Assembly (NCBI RefSeq): GCF_004364245.1
Contig: NZ_SOAV01000013.1
Location: forward strand, 211,139-275,138
DNA from: Streptomyces sp. BK208
Lineage (GTDB): Bacteria > Actinomycetota > Actinomycetes > Streptomycetales > Streptomycetaceae
Length of the DNA stretch: 64,000 bases
Direction of reading: 5' to 3'
Positions 37,851 to 45,174 of this stretch are shown one piece after another. Numbering within the stretch: the first letter of the stretch is position 1; every line of letters starts with the position of its first letter. The notes under the pieces are model-generated. The model made no database searches. It had not been told where the DNA came from and saw only the letters and a list, made by a program, of their open reading frames with translations. The translations under genes were made by a program, and so were the position numbers.

Positions 37851-38682
37851 TCAATCGCCGGCGCGGGCCATGAGCAACGGCTGGAAGAAGCCTGTCTCCT
37901 GCGGCATCCGCCACCGGACGTCGACAAAGCCGGCCTCAGCTGTGAGGCCGGCCAACCGGTCCTGGCTGACGGCCCAGTAGGTGGTCCGGCGGACCTGGAC
38001 GTACCATTCTCCGCCTGCCGGAAGGAGTTGGAAGTGCTCCAGGTCGTAGTGCTCTCCGTCCTCGTGCCAGTGCCAGTGCCAGAGCTGGAAGGTGACCGTC
38101 CGATCTCGGTCGTCGGCGCACGCGGCGGTCCGGTGGACTTGTGGGGGCGTCGAAACGGGGGGCACGCAGCAAGTCGTCGTAGTGACGTGTGCTGACCAGT
38201 AGCAGGCCGTCCGGGCGCAGCACGCGGCGCATCGCGGCCAGAGCGGCGTGCACATCCTGCTCTGTCAGCAGGTGGGGCAGCGAGTTGTCAACGCAGACGA
38301 CGACGTCGAACCGGCCGTCGGGAACGGGAGGCGTCGCATGTCGGCGGCCGCGGTGCGCACACTGAGGCCCCGGGCGAGCGGCCTCCCGGCCAGCGCGAGC
38401 GGAAGCGCGCGGGCTGAGATCGGTGCCGGTGACGCAGTGCCCGCGCAGCGCCAGACCGATGGCCTGCGTGCCGATGCCGCAGGAACAGTCGAGCATCTCG
38501 ACGCCATCTCGACCGATAAGGGCGTGGAGGGCGTCCCCCTGCCGACGAATGCTGGCGTCCCAGTCTGAGGCATCGACAAACGCTGCTGCTGAACGTGAAC
38601 GAAGCCAGATGGGCCCGGGCGTCATCGGTACGGTGTTCAGATGGCAGGCTTCCAGCAGGCCGCGGTCCACGAACGGCCGCAC
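37851..38682 (-). pseudogene. Class I SAM-dependent methyltransferase, frameshifted
   Basis: Reading down the minus strand gives DWDASIRRQGDALHALIGRDGVEMLDCSCGIGTQAIGLALRGHCVTGTDLSP, the SAM-binding motif I. A frame change follows, to ALPLALAGRPLARGLSVRTAAADMRRLPF, and a change back to DGRFDVVVCVDNSLPHLLTEQDVHAALAAMRRVLRPDGLLLVSTRHYDDLL. A third shift then leads to RTVTFQLWHWHWHEDGEHYDLEHFQLLPAGGEWYVQVRRTTYWAVSQDRLAGLTAEAGFVDVRW. The three shifts at about 38410, 38320 and 38140 destroy the product. The intact family has about 260 residues. Related enzymes methylate small molecules. Confidence 0.85.
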
Positions 38683-38757
38683 CTTGATCGCTGGTCACGT
38701 TCGAGGTTTCTAAGGCGTCGGTGAACCGGGCGGCCGCCGCGCCGCCGGGATCCCGCC

Positions 38758-38915
38758 GGGGCCTACCTCGGCAAACGCGAACTGCGCGCGCTGGTCGCCA
38801 ACCCCTGCCTCCAGGTCTACGACGGCCCCAAGGGATTCCTGCCCTGCCACCACGAGGCGTTCACCGTGCTGTGCGACCCCGACCGCGACCGGGCGGGCGA
38901 CGGCGCCCCTCGCAC
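38758..38915 (+). pseudogene. Unrecognised fragment, high coding bias
   Basis: The frame GAYLGKRELRALVANPCLQVYDGPKGFLPCHHEAFTVLCDPDRDRAGDGAP has strong third-position GC and three Cys. It has no start codon and ends in Arg-rich sequence. It slightly resembles the end of some actinobacterial site-specific integrases, but I cannot support that. Treat it as a gene remnant. Confidence 0.3.
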
Positions 38916-38952
38916 CCCCCTGTCACGTCGTCGGCGGTGCGCGGCGCGGCTC

Positions 38953-39801
38953 CTACGGCGTGGTGGACGGCAGCGGTGACAGTCCCCCGACCAGGGCGCG
39001 GGCGGCGGCGAGTTCCTCGCGTGCGGCCTGCTCGGCGGTCTCCAGGTAGGTGTAGGCGTCATCGCCCACCGGGACGCGCAACGGGGTGGGCACGTCGGCG
39101 GCGACGATGGCGAGGATCCGGACGGCCAAGTCCTGGGGCCGTCCGGTGGCGGGGTCGCCCGCCATGCCGCGCACCGCGCCCAGGGTTTCGGCGGTGACCG
39201 CGGCGTATTCAGGCAGCCGGCGGCTCGACTCGGCGAGTGAGGTCCCGTAACGGGTGGCGAAACCGCCGGGCTCCACCACGGTGACTCGCACGCCCTGGCC
39301 GGCCACCTCCGCGGCCAGCGCCTGGCTCATACCCTCCAGGGCGTACTTCCCGGCGACGTACGCGCCCAGCCCGGGGAACGCCATCCGGCCCGCCAGGGAG
39401 GAGACGTTGACGATGTGTCCGCCTCCCTGGGCGCGCATGAGCGGCAGGACCAGGCGGACCAGCCGCCAGGGGCCCACGACCAGGGTCTCCAGCTGGTCGC
39501 GCAGCTCGGCGTCGGAGACTTCCTCGACCGCGCCGAACAGGCCGGCGCCCGCGTTGTTCACGAGGACGTCAACCCCGCCCAGACGGTCGGCGGCAGCGCG
39601 GACGGCATCCTCGCACTGGGCGGCGTCGCGCAGTTCCAGCGGGAGAGGGACGATCCGTCCGGGCCAGGCAGCGGCCAGGTCGTCCAGGGCGGCGGTATCG
39701 CGCGCGGTGACCGCCACTTCGTGGCCATCCCGTGCCGCCGCCTCGGCCAGCGCCCGGCCCAGTCCCGACGAGCACCCCGTTACCAGCCAACGTCGCCCCA
39801 T
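38953..39801 (-). CDS. Short-chain dehydrogenase/reductase
   Basis: A 282-residue classical SDR. The cofactor motif is RRWLVTGCSSGLGRALAEAAARDG, followed by VDVLVNNAGAGLFG, IVNVSSLAGRMAFPGLGAYVAGKYALEGMSQALAAEV (catalytic Ser and YxxxK) and VTVVEPGGFATRYG. The Arg-free loop after the first strand suggests NADP or NAD cannot be told apart. The ATG at 39801 has GGGAGGC upstream; the extra 77 residues of open frame do not look like protein. It oxidises or reduces an alcohol or ketone of unknown identity. It stands alone on this strand. Confidence 0.92.
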   Translation of the reverse strand: MGRRWLVTGCSSGLGRALAEAAARDGHEVAVTARDTAALDDLAAAWPGRIVPLPLELRDAAQCEDAVRAAADRLGGVDVLVNNAGAGLFGAVEEVSDAELRDQLETLVVGPWRLVRLVLPLMRAQGGGHIVNVSSLAGRMAFPGLGAYVAGKYALEGMSQALAAEVAGQGVRVTVVEPGGFATRYGTSLAESSRRLPEYAAVTAETLGAVRGMAGDPATGRPQDLAVRILAIVAADVPTPLRVPVGDDAYTYLETAEQAAREELAAARALVGGLSPLPSTTP

Positions 39802-39901
39802 CGCTGCCTCCCGCACGCTCTCGACGGCCCGCGCCTCCATGGCGCCGGTCCCGGCCCGGCCCGCTCCCATGGTTGGCGCAGGAGCGCCGACGGTCATCTC
39901 C

Positions 39902-40276
39902 TCACGCGGGGGCGCTCCGGTGCATGCCGGGGGCGTTCGAGGGCGGGCAGGGGCCTGCGTCGCGGGGCCGCCGAGCTTTCTGGCGGCTCTCAGTATGGCG
40001 TTGCTGAGACGGTGACGTGGCGGCTCGGGCAAGAGCCGCAGGGGGTGTCGTCAAAGGACTGACCCTGCTGTTGAGCAGCACTTCCCAACTGGGAAGTGCC
40101 GTGATCTTTGGCGGCAGCAGCTCCATGGGCACAAGGTCGCGGGCGCTTCGCCTCCCGACGCCGACGCGAACCAGTGAGGCGTTACGGGCCGCCTCGTAAG
40201 CTTGGTCTCCGTACAGTCCGCCGACGACCAGCTCGACGTGAGCGAGAATCGGGTCGGTGGGGGAGTCGTCGTTCAT
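39902..40276 (-). CDS. Small hypothetical protein coupled to the phosphatase gene
   Basis: A 124-residue frame starting at ATG 40276, which overlaps the phosphatase stop (ATGA), so it is translationally coupled and the third gene of an operon. The N-terminal 75 residues look real: DPILAHVELVVGGLYGDQAYEAARNASLVRVGVGRRSARDLVPMELLPPKITALPSWEVLLNSRV. The C-terminal 45 residues are Arg/Pro/Ser-rich and may reflect a shifted or lost natural end. I recognise no family. A perfect palindrome lies inside the frame at 40078-40099. Confidence 0.5.
   Translation of the reverse strand: MNDDSPTDPILAHVELVVGGLYGDQAYEAARNASLVRVGVGRRSARDLVPMELLPPKITALPSWEVLLNSRVSPLTTPPAALARAATSPSQQRHTESRQKARRPRDAGPCPPSNAPGMHRSAPA
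40078..40099. repeat. 22-bp perfect palindrome inside a coding frame
   Basis: GCACTTCCCA and its reverse complement flank two central bases. It falls within the small hypothetical gene that ends the phosphatase operon. It could be a protein-binding site or chance. The loop of two bases is too small for a normal terminator hairpin. Confidence 0.5.
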
Positions 40277-41040
40277 GCCTGCGTCATTCCTTCCAGGTCG
40301 TTCAGCGAAGTCAGGTGGGCGGTGTCGCCCCAGGCGGCCAGACGCAGCCGGCGGCCGTCGCCGTTCCAGTGCGACACCGAGGCGTTCGGGACCGGCGGCA
40401 GTTCCTCGGGTGCGTCGGCGCCGATCCCGGCGAGGACGTAGCGCAGGGCGATGACCACTCCGTCGTGCGCTACGACCAGGACCCGCCGCCCAGGCGCGGC
40501 CCGGGCCAGATCGGAGACGAACTGGCCCACGCGTACGGCGACATCGGCGAAGCTCTCCCCGCCAGGCGGCCGGTAGCACCACTCACCGACCAGGTCCCGG
40601 CGGTCCGCCTCCTGCGGGGACCGGGCCCGCAGCGCCGCCGGGGGGTGCAGCTCGAAGACGCCCATCTCCCGGTCCCGCAGCCGCTCGTCGACGAGCATGT
40701 CCAGCTGCAGCCTGCCGAGCTCGGCAACACGGGCCGCCATACCCTCCCACGTCTGCAGCGCGCGCATATAAGGGGAGCAGACCACCAGGTCCGGTCCGGC
40801 CTCCGGCGCCTTTCCGGCCAGCCAGTCGCCCAGCGCGACCGCCTGCACGGCGCCCAGGTCGGACAGCGGAACGTCCCGGTCCCGGCCGGGCACCGGCACA
40901 GTGGTGCCGGAATCCTCCGCCGCGGCGAAGGCAACGTTGGCCGTGCTCTGCCCGTGCCGCACGGCCCACAGCCCGCCCAGCGCGCAGGGCGGCACCAGGG
41001 CAGTCGACGGCACCCCATCGGGCGGCGTTCGTTCGGTCAT
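40273..41040 (-). CDS. Histidine phosphatase superfamily protein
   Basis: A 255-residue phosphoglycerate-mutase-like phosphatase. The catalytic LWAVRHGQSTANVAF holds the phospho-accepting His. LSDLGAVQAVALGDWL, VVCSPYMRALQTWEGM (second Arg), the acid in DREMGVFE and the second His in VLVVAHDGVVIALRYVL complete the active site. It begins by overlapping the upstream hypothetical gene (ATGA at 41037-41040) and ends by overlapping the next, so all three are one tightly coupled operon. The phosphorylated substrate is unknown. Control is probably through the palindromes at 41637-41680. Confidence 0.92.
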   Translation of the reverse strand: MTERTPPDGVPSTALVPPCALGGLWAVRHGQSTANVAFAAAEDSGTTVPVPGRDRDVPLSDLGAVQAVALGDWLAGKAPEAGPDLVVCSPYMRALQTWEGMAARVAELGRLQLDMLVDERLRDREMGVFELHPPAALRARSPQEADRRDLVGEWCYRPPGGESFADVAVRVGQFVSDLARAAPGRRVLVVAHDGVVIALRYVLAGIGADAPEELPPVPNASVSHWNGDGRRLRLAAWGDTAHLTSLNDLEGMTQA

Positions 41041-41633
41041 GACGTCCCTTCACCGGTCTCTCGTGCTTCGGCACGGAGCTGAACGGCGACAGCCCGGGCC
41101 TCCTCCGCCTGCTGCGCGGCTTCAGTGCGTCCTTCTTCCGCGACGATGCGGTCGAGCAGCGCAGCCTTGCGCTCGGTCAAGCGTGCACGGGCCAGCGGGT
41201 CCGGAGGCGTACGCATGTCGCCGTACAGGTGCTTGAGGGCATCGGGTACCTGCACCATCTCCTGCGCCGTGCTCAGGACCGGCAGATGGTCGGTGACGGG
41301 GTGGTCCGTCTTCCGGTGGGGCGGGATGTGCTCGCGCACCCACGCGTCGGGCCTCTGACCGGCCGTGGTGGGCGCGTACGCGGCCTCCTGCAGAGGCAGA
41401 CCGCGTGCAGGGGCGCCCGGCGGAGCGGGGTAGTAAGGCTCCTGGAGGGCGAGTTGCCACTCCGCGACGGTCTCCTTGTACCGCTCGTGAGCGGACTGCT
41501 TCTCCACGTCGAGCTGTTCGCCGATGACCTCCCAGCCGGTGTGTTTCTGCAGCTCCGCCGAAAGGGCGGGGCGGGCCAGCGCGGTGCGGCCATATGCGCA
41601 GCGGTCAGCGTCGGGATCGGGCGTGTCCGTCAT
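41037..41633 (-). CDS. Hypothetical protein, first gene of the phosphatase operon
   Basis: A 198-residue acidic protein. I recognise no family. The N-terminal half reads YGRTALARPALSAELQKHTGWEVIGEQLDVEKQSAHERYKETVAEWQLAL. The C-terminal 60 residues form a long amphipathic helix rich in Ala, Glu and Arg (ARLTERKAALLDRIVAEEGRTEAAQQAEEARAVAVQLRAEA), likely a coiled coil. Its stop overlaps the phosphatase start. The ATG at 41631-41633 abuts the first operator palindrome, leaving no room for a ribosome binding site, so the mRNA may be leaderless. Confidence 0.7.
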   Translation of the reverse strand: MTDTPDPDADRCAYGRTALARPALSAELQKHTGWEVIGEQLDVEKQSAHERYKETVAEWQLALQEPYYPAPPGAPARGLPLQEAAYAPTTAGQRPDAWVREHIPPHRKTDHPVTDHLPVLSTAQEMVQVPDALKHLYGDMRTPPDPLARARLTERKAALLDRIVAEEGRTEAAQQAEEARAVAVQLRAEARETGEGTS

Positions 41634-41636
41634 GCC

Positions 41637-41680
41637 GTCAGGCTAGGCCTGACGGCATGACGCGTCAGGCTCAGCCTGAC
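41637..41680. promoter_or_regulatory. Tandem palindromic operator pair
   Basis: GTCAGGCTAGGCCTGAC (41637-41653) and GTCAGGCTCAGCCTGAC (41664-41680) share GTCAGGC-N3-GCCTGAC. The centres are 27 bases apart. The first is part of a longer palindrome reaching into the start codon at 41633 (ATGCCGTCAGG arm). They lie between the phosphatase operon and a decayed XRE/TPR regulator relic, which may once have bound them; no intact regulator is adjacent. Confidence 0.7.
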
Positions 41681-41694
41681 AAGATTCAGCCCTC

Positions 41695-42186
41695 TTGTAC
41701 GCTCCGCGCGCCGCCCTGGACAACCGCCGCGCCCGCCAGAACCCGCATCTTGCCGCCCTGCTGCACGTCCGCCTCGCCATCGGCCAGGCCCGCACCGCCG
41801 AGCGCACTGCGGCCGCCCGCTGTCTGCTGGCCGCCGGGCGCGCCTACGGCCGCATCGACCCGTCCGCCCCGGCACTGGCGTGGCCGGCGTTCCTCACCCC
41901 TGTTGACCTGTCCGGGCTGGCCGCCTCATCCACCTGGCACTGGGCCGCTATGACCGCGTCGAGGCCGCCACCGTCCAGGCCCTCCGCCCTGATCCCCACA
42001 GCGATGCGCCGCAACCGCGCGTACGGCACCGTGCAGCTGGCCGAACTGCAGCCGGCCCGCGGCGAGCGCGAACAGGCCGCGGCCACCGCCACCGGCCTCG
42101 ACGCCTTTCTGCTCGACAGCCGCCGCATCACCGGCCGGCTGGCCACCGTGCGCCGCACCCTCACCGCCCAGGAGTCCCGCCCGTGA
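41695..42186 (+). pseudogene. TPR part of an XRE-type regulator, HTH missing
   Basis: The frame reads PRAALDNRRARQNPHLAALLHVRLAIGQARTAERTAAARCLLAAGRAYGRIDPSAPALAWPAFLTPVDLSGLAAS. A second frame then continues SHLALGRYDRVEAATVQALR, and the first resumes as LIPTAMRRNRAYGTVQLAELQPARGEREQAAATATGLDAFLLDSRRITGRLATVRRTLT. This is the TPR-like C-terminal half of the long actinobacterial HTH-TPR regulators (about 400-450 residues). The HTH half is absent and two compensating shifts break the centre. The acetyltransferase-like relic follows directly. Confidence 0.65.
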
Positions 42187-42453
42187 CCGCGCTCGAACTC
42201 TCGACCCACAGCATTACGGCCCTCACCAGGCCGTCCAGGTCCGCCCACTTCTGCTGGAGATCTACGCCGAGGCCGCAGAAACCGACCCGTTCGCCGGCGT
42301 CGACCGCTTCGCCCGGGGCCTGGACGGCTGGAGCCGCCGCCTCGGCTGAACCTGAGTGGTCGGCCACGACCGCGACCAAGCCGTCGGCTACGCCTACGGC
42401 GCCCCGCTCCCGCCCGGCGCCTCCTGATGGGGCGGGCTGCTCATTCCCGCGCC
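42183..42453 (+). pseudogene. Acetyltransferase-like gene, broken
   Basis: GTG 42183 overlaps the end of the regulator relic and reads TALELSTH, then a shifted frame gives YGPHQAVQVRPLLLEIYAEAAETDPFAGVDRFARGLDGWSRRLG and a stop. Another frame reads VVGHDRDQAVGYAYGAPLPPGAS, a stop, and WGGLLIPAPV. The HDxDxAVGYAYGAPLPPGxxWWxG pattern is known from GNAT-like proteins encoded after XRE/TPR regulators in Streptomyces. The gene has at least one frameshift, an internal stop and no 3' half. Confidence 0.5.
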
Positions 42454-42603
42454 CGTGTTCCACGCCCTGCTACTCGACCTCCCCAGCGCTGACCACAGCC
42501 CACCGCGGCCGAGGCTGTCGCAGCATGCAGGAGACGACGTTCCCCTCAGCCAGCTTGAGCTGGTCATAGAGACCGGGCAGCTGAGCACCTTCGGTGTGCA
42601 GCA

Positions 42604-42633
42604 CCGGGTCCACCCACGCGCGGGTGGACCCGG
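42604..42633 (-). terminator. Strong hairpin downstream of the secreted-protein gene
   Basis: Perfect 12-base arms, CCGGGTCCACCC and its reverse complement, enclose a six-base loop. It starts 13 bases after the stop codon of the gene at 42646-42969. No U-run follows, as is usual for high-GC actinobacterial terminators. Confidence 0.7.
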
Positions 42634-42645
42634 CATGCCGCGTGA

Positions 42646-42969
42646 TTATTCCCAGCCCGCCTCGACCTTCTGGACAGCGCCCCAGCAGTTACCCGTAAGG
42701 GTCGCTGTCGAGCCGTTCTGTACGACCGCCGTGTCGCGCACGTCCGGGTCCCAGAAGTCGACGCAGGTCACCAGGATCCAGGCAGTGCGGTCGTAGCCGA
42801 AGTTGTTGTAGCAGCTGGCCTTGCCCCAGGCACCGTCGATCCATGTCTGGCAGTAGGCCTGCGTCCCGGTACCACCCTGCTCCGTCGCCTGGGCGGGTGA
42901 CACAGACAGCGCGCCGATCATCAGGGCCGAGGCGCCGAGGGCGCTTGCGATTCTCGTTCGGGTTCGCAT
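42646..42969 (-). CDS. Small secreted four-cysteine protein
   Basis: A 107-residue precursor. The ATG at 42969 has GGGGAG upstream. The signal peptide MRTRTRIASALGASALMIGA ends at an SPAQA/TEQ-like cleavage site, leaving about 78 residues. The mature part has four Cys (in AYCQTW, ASCYNN, VTCVDF and GNCWGA), enough for two disulfides, and many aromatic residues. I know no family function; similar small proteins are abundant in Streptomyces secretomes. It has its own terminator (42604-42633) and a large inverted repeat 71 bases or more upstream (43040-43089), suggesting individual regulation. Confidence 0.8.
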   Translation of the reverse strand: MRTRTRIASALGASALMIGALSVSPAQATEQGGTGTQAYCQTWIDGAWGKASCYNNFGYDRTAWILVTCVDFWDPDVRDTAVVQNGSTATLTGNCWGAVQKVEAGWE

Positions 42970-43039
42970 CGTCTCCCCATTTCGTTGTCTCTGCGGCTGT
43001 TGTTGCGGACTGATGTCCACCTCTTTCCTAGCTGGTAGG

Positions 43040-43089
43040 AGTTGTTCGGGATCTGGCTCGGGTATTGAACAAACGGATCCCGAACAACT
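43040..43089. promoter_or_regulatory. Long inverted repeat upstream of the secreted-protein gene
   Basis: Perfect 14-base arms, AGTTGTTCGGGATC (43040-43053) and GATCCCGAACAACT (43076-43089), with a 22-base spacer. It could be a two-turn operator or the remains of an insertion-sequence end pair. No gene is evident between it and the ISL3 relic that starts near 43384. Confidence 0.5.
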
Positions 43090-43383
43090 GAACCGAACGC
43101 GGGGGAAGGCGGATGTGGTGCCACGGGGGAACGTCCGCTGGAAGCGGGAGACGGTCTACTGCTGCGCCTGGCGGTGGGGTTGCGGAGCCTGCGGCACAGG
43201 GCCGGCAACGGGACATACCGGCAGTTGGCCGAGCCGACCTTCGGCGCAGCGCGGGACGATACCGATGCACGTCGCTGCCTCCGCGCTCTGGTCCCCACGG
43301 CTCCTGAACCCGGACCCGACTCCGAGGCCACTCCGGCTGCGGAATCGTCCGGTTCTCGTTGGCCACGCGGACATCGATTCTCC

Positions 43384-43889
43384 GATCGGACCCGGTCCCG
43401 GCACGCCACCGTCCACGCACTGCTGAAGGCGGGGCACAGCCGGCGCTCGGTGCAGCGGCAGCTCGGGATGACCTACCGCACCGTCAAGCAGCTCGCCGAC
43501 GCCGTAACGCCGGAAGGGCTGTTCACCGGTCAGTGGCAGAACTGGCCCTCCGTCCTCGACGACTACAAGCCCTACCTTGACGACCGCTGGAACGAGGGCT
43601 GCACCAACGCCTGGAAGCTATGGGAGGAGATCGTGCCACTCGGGTACAAGGGCAGCCACCAGCGCGTCCGCGCCTACCTGCACGACAAGCGCACCGCACC
43701 GCACCCGGTGACCACCCGGCCGCCCTCACCCTCGCCGCAGGCATCGACCGCGACGCCGTCATCGCCGGTCTGACTCTGCCCTGGATCTCAGGCGTCGTCG
43801 AAGGACACGTCAACCGGATCAAGATATTCAAGCGCCAGATGTTCGGCCGCACAGGCTTCGCTCTCGTGCGGAAGCGCGTCCTCATGTCC
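43384..43889 (+). pseudogene. ISL3-family transposase remnant
   Basis: The frame DRTRSRHATVHALLKAGHSRRSVQRQLGMTYRTVKQLADAVTPEGLFTGQWQNWPSVLDDYKPYLDDRWNEGCTNAWKLWEEIVPLGYKGSHQRVRAYL matches the middle HTH region of ISL3 transposases. A different frame then gives LTLPWISGVVEGHVNRIKIFKRQMFGRTGFALVRKRVLMS, the conserved C-terminal GVVEGxVNRIKxxKRQMFGR block. The N-terminal DDE part and the piece between the two blocks are gone. No inverted ends were found. Confidence 0.85.
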
Positions 43890-43978
43890 TGGTCACCGAC
43901 GACGGGAGGAACTCGATGGCAGCGGCGACGGCGGATGTGCAAGCCTTCCCCTCCCAGATGCCGACGGAGAAGACCTTG

Positions 43979-44488
43979 ATGACCAGCGACGACGCCCTCG
44001 ATCAGTTCAGACGCATCGCGCGCGAGAGGGCATTTGGCAGGCATGTCGGGTCGGACAGACTCATTCAGGCAGGTCTCGACGCGCTGATAGCCGGGGTCGA
44101 GAGCCCGTCCCTGGCCATGCTGGCGGGACTCCTCCGGAGCGAAGAGCCTGAAGCGCCAGAGCTCTTCGACCAGGTACTGGACGAACTGGGACTGCTCTTC
44201 CACCCGCCCGCGGACCCCCGAGCCGCAAAGTTGGCGATGGCCTACTGGATCGCTGGTCAGATTGCCGACGGGTCCCTGGATCCCGCCGTCGGCACTCACC
44301 TCATCTGGGCGGACGTCGCCTATGACCTCGGCTACCCCGAAGAGCTAGAACCCCTTGTGCACTGCGCGCACAACCTGGACGGCTGGGAGGAGAGCTGGGG
44401 AGTCTCCGTCGAGGAACTCAACGGAGAAGCGGTTGAGGCGGCGAAGCAGTTCCTCAGCAAGGGGCCGGGAGCCGAGGCGCGGGACTGA
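43979..44488 (+). CDS. Hypothetical protein (small helical, acidic)
   Basis: A 169-residue acidic, mostly helical protein. I chose ATG 43979 because GGAGAAG lies upstream; an earlier ATG at 43916 falls in transposase remnant sequence. Features are DDALDQFRRIARERAFGRHVGSDRLIQAGLDALIAGVESPSLAMLAGLLRSEEPEAPELFDQVLDELGLLF and a C-terminal WADVAYDLGYPEELEPLVHCAHNLDGWEESWGVSVEELNGEAVEAAKQFL. It resembles small Streptomyces proteins often found as isolated genes and possibly immunity-like, but the function is unknown. It lies directly after an ISL3 relic and may have arrived with it. Confidence 0.75.
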   Translation: MTSDDALDQFRRIARERAFGRHVGSDRLIQAGLDALIAGVESPSLAMLAGLLRSEEPEAPELFDQVLDELGLLFHPPADPRAAKLAMAYWIAGQIADGSLDPAVGTHLIWADVAYDLGYPEELEPLVHCAHNLDGWEESWGVSVEELNGEAVEAAKQFLSKGPGAEARD

Positions 44489-44499
44489 CCAGCGGTTCT

Positions 44500-44863
44500 G
44501 TCCCGCTTTCTGCTACTCCTGGTCGACCACGCAGCCGTGGGCAAGGGAATGTCGGTCGCACTGGAGAGCATCATGGCCACCGACTCACCGGTCTTCGACG
44601 ACGCCCGTGCCCGCATGGGTGCCGCCCTCACCCGCCTCCTCGACGCCGGCGCCGCAGCCGGCACGGTCCGCGATGACGTCAGCGGCTCCACTCCGCTGCG
44701 TGCCCTGGGCGGCATCTGCGCCATGCGCGTGAAGGAGGTGGCTCGACGAAGCCCGCCAGATCACCAGCCTCCTCCTCGACGGTCTGCGCCACAGCGCCCC
44801 CACGCGACCTGCGCCGAAAGCCGTCCGACGTGCCGTACCTGCCAGATCCAAGATGTCTCATGA
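44500..44863 (+). pseudogene. TetR-family regulator, C-terminal remnant
   Basis: The frame LLLVDHAAVGKGMSVALESIMATDSPVFDDARARMGAALTRLLDAGAAAGTVRDDVSGSTPLRALGGICAM matches the ligand-binding domain of a TetR subgroup. A frameshift near 44730 leads into WLDEARQITSLLLDGLRHSAPTRPAPKAVRRA, its final helix. The DNA-binding half is missing. It is non-functional. Confidence 0.65.
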
Positions 44864-44879
44864 GCCTTAACGAAGTCTG

Positions 44880-45036
44880 GAGAAGGACGGCTACCGCGCC
44901 CCGCTCGCCCGCTGGGCCAACCGGCGAGTGCTGCTGCACTCGAGGCAGGGCACCGACATGACCGCCGCGTTCCCGGAGATTCGCAACGCTGCGCGCGCAA
45001 TTGCCCGGCGACGCCGGCCTGGATGGGGTCATCTGA
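44880..45036 (+). pseudogene. ATP-dependent DNA ligase fragment
   Basis: The frame EKDGYRAPLARWANRRVLLHSRQGTDMTAAFPEIRNAARA, then after a shift QLPGDAGLDGVI, matches the region around the nucleotidyl-transfer site of actinobacterial ATP-dependent ligases (normally EVKWDGYRAxxAR, with the active Lys). Here the K-x-DGYR core is altered to EKDGYR, and both ends of the gene are lost. Only about 55 residues remain of some 320-500. Confidence 0.6.
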
Positions 45037-45174
45037 GCTGAACGGGTGTCTCGGAACAGCGATGTCTCAGGCGGTGCACCTCTGTGGACGAGTCGCGTTC
45101 GCCTCCGACGTCTCGGGATCCGAGGGAGGTAAAGGGTCGTATGGCCATCGGCACCGCACGGATAACCTGCGCGA

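Noticed and set aside
42480..42640. Minus-strand frame GLYDQLKLAEGNVVSCMLRQPRP as a gene
   Set aside because: It runs through the terminator hairpin, has no start and matches no family I know.
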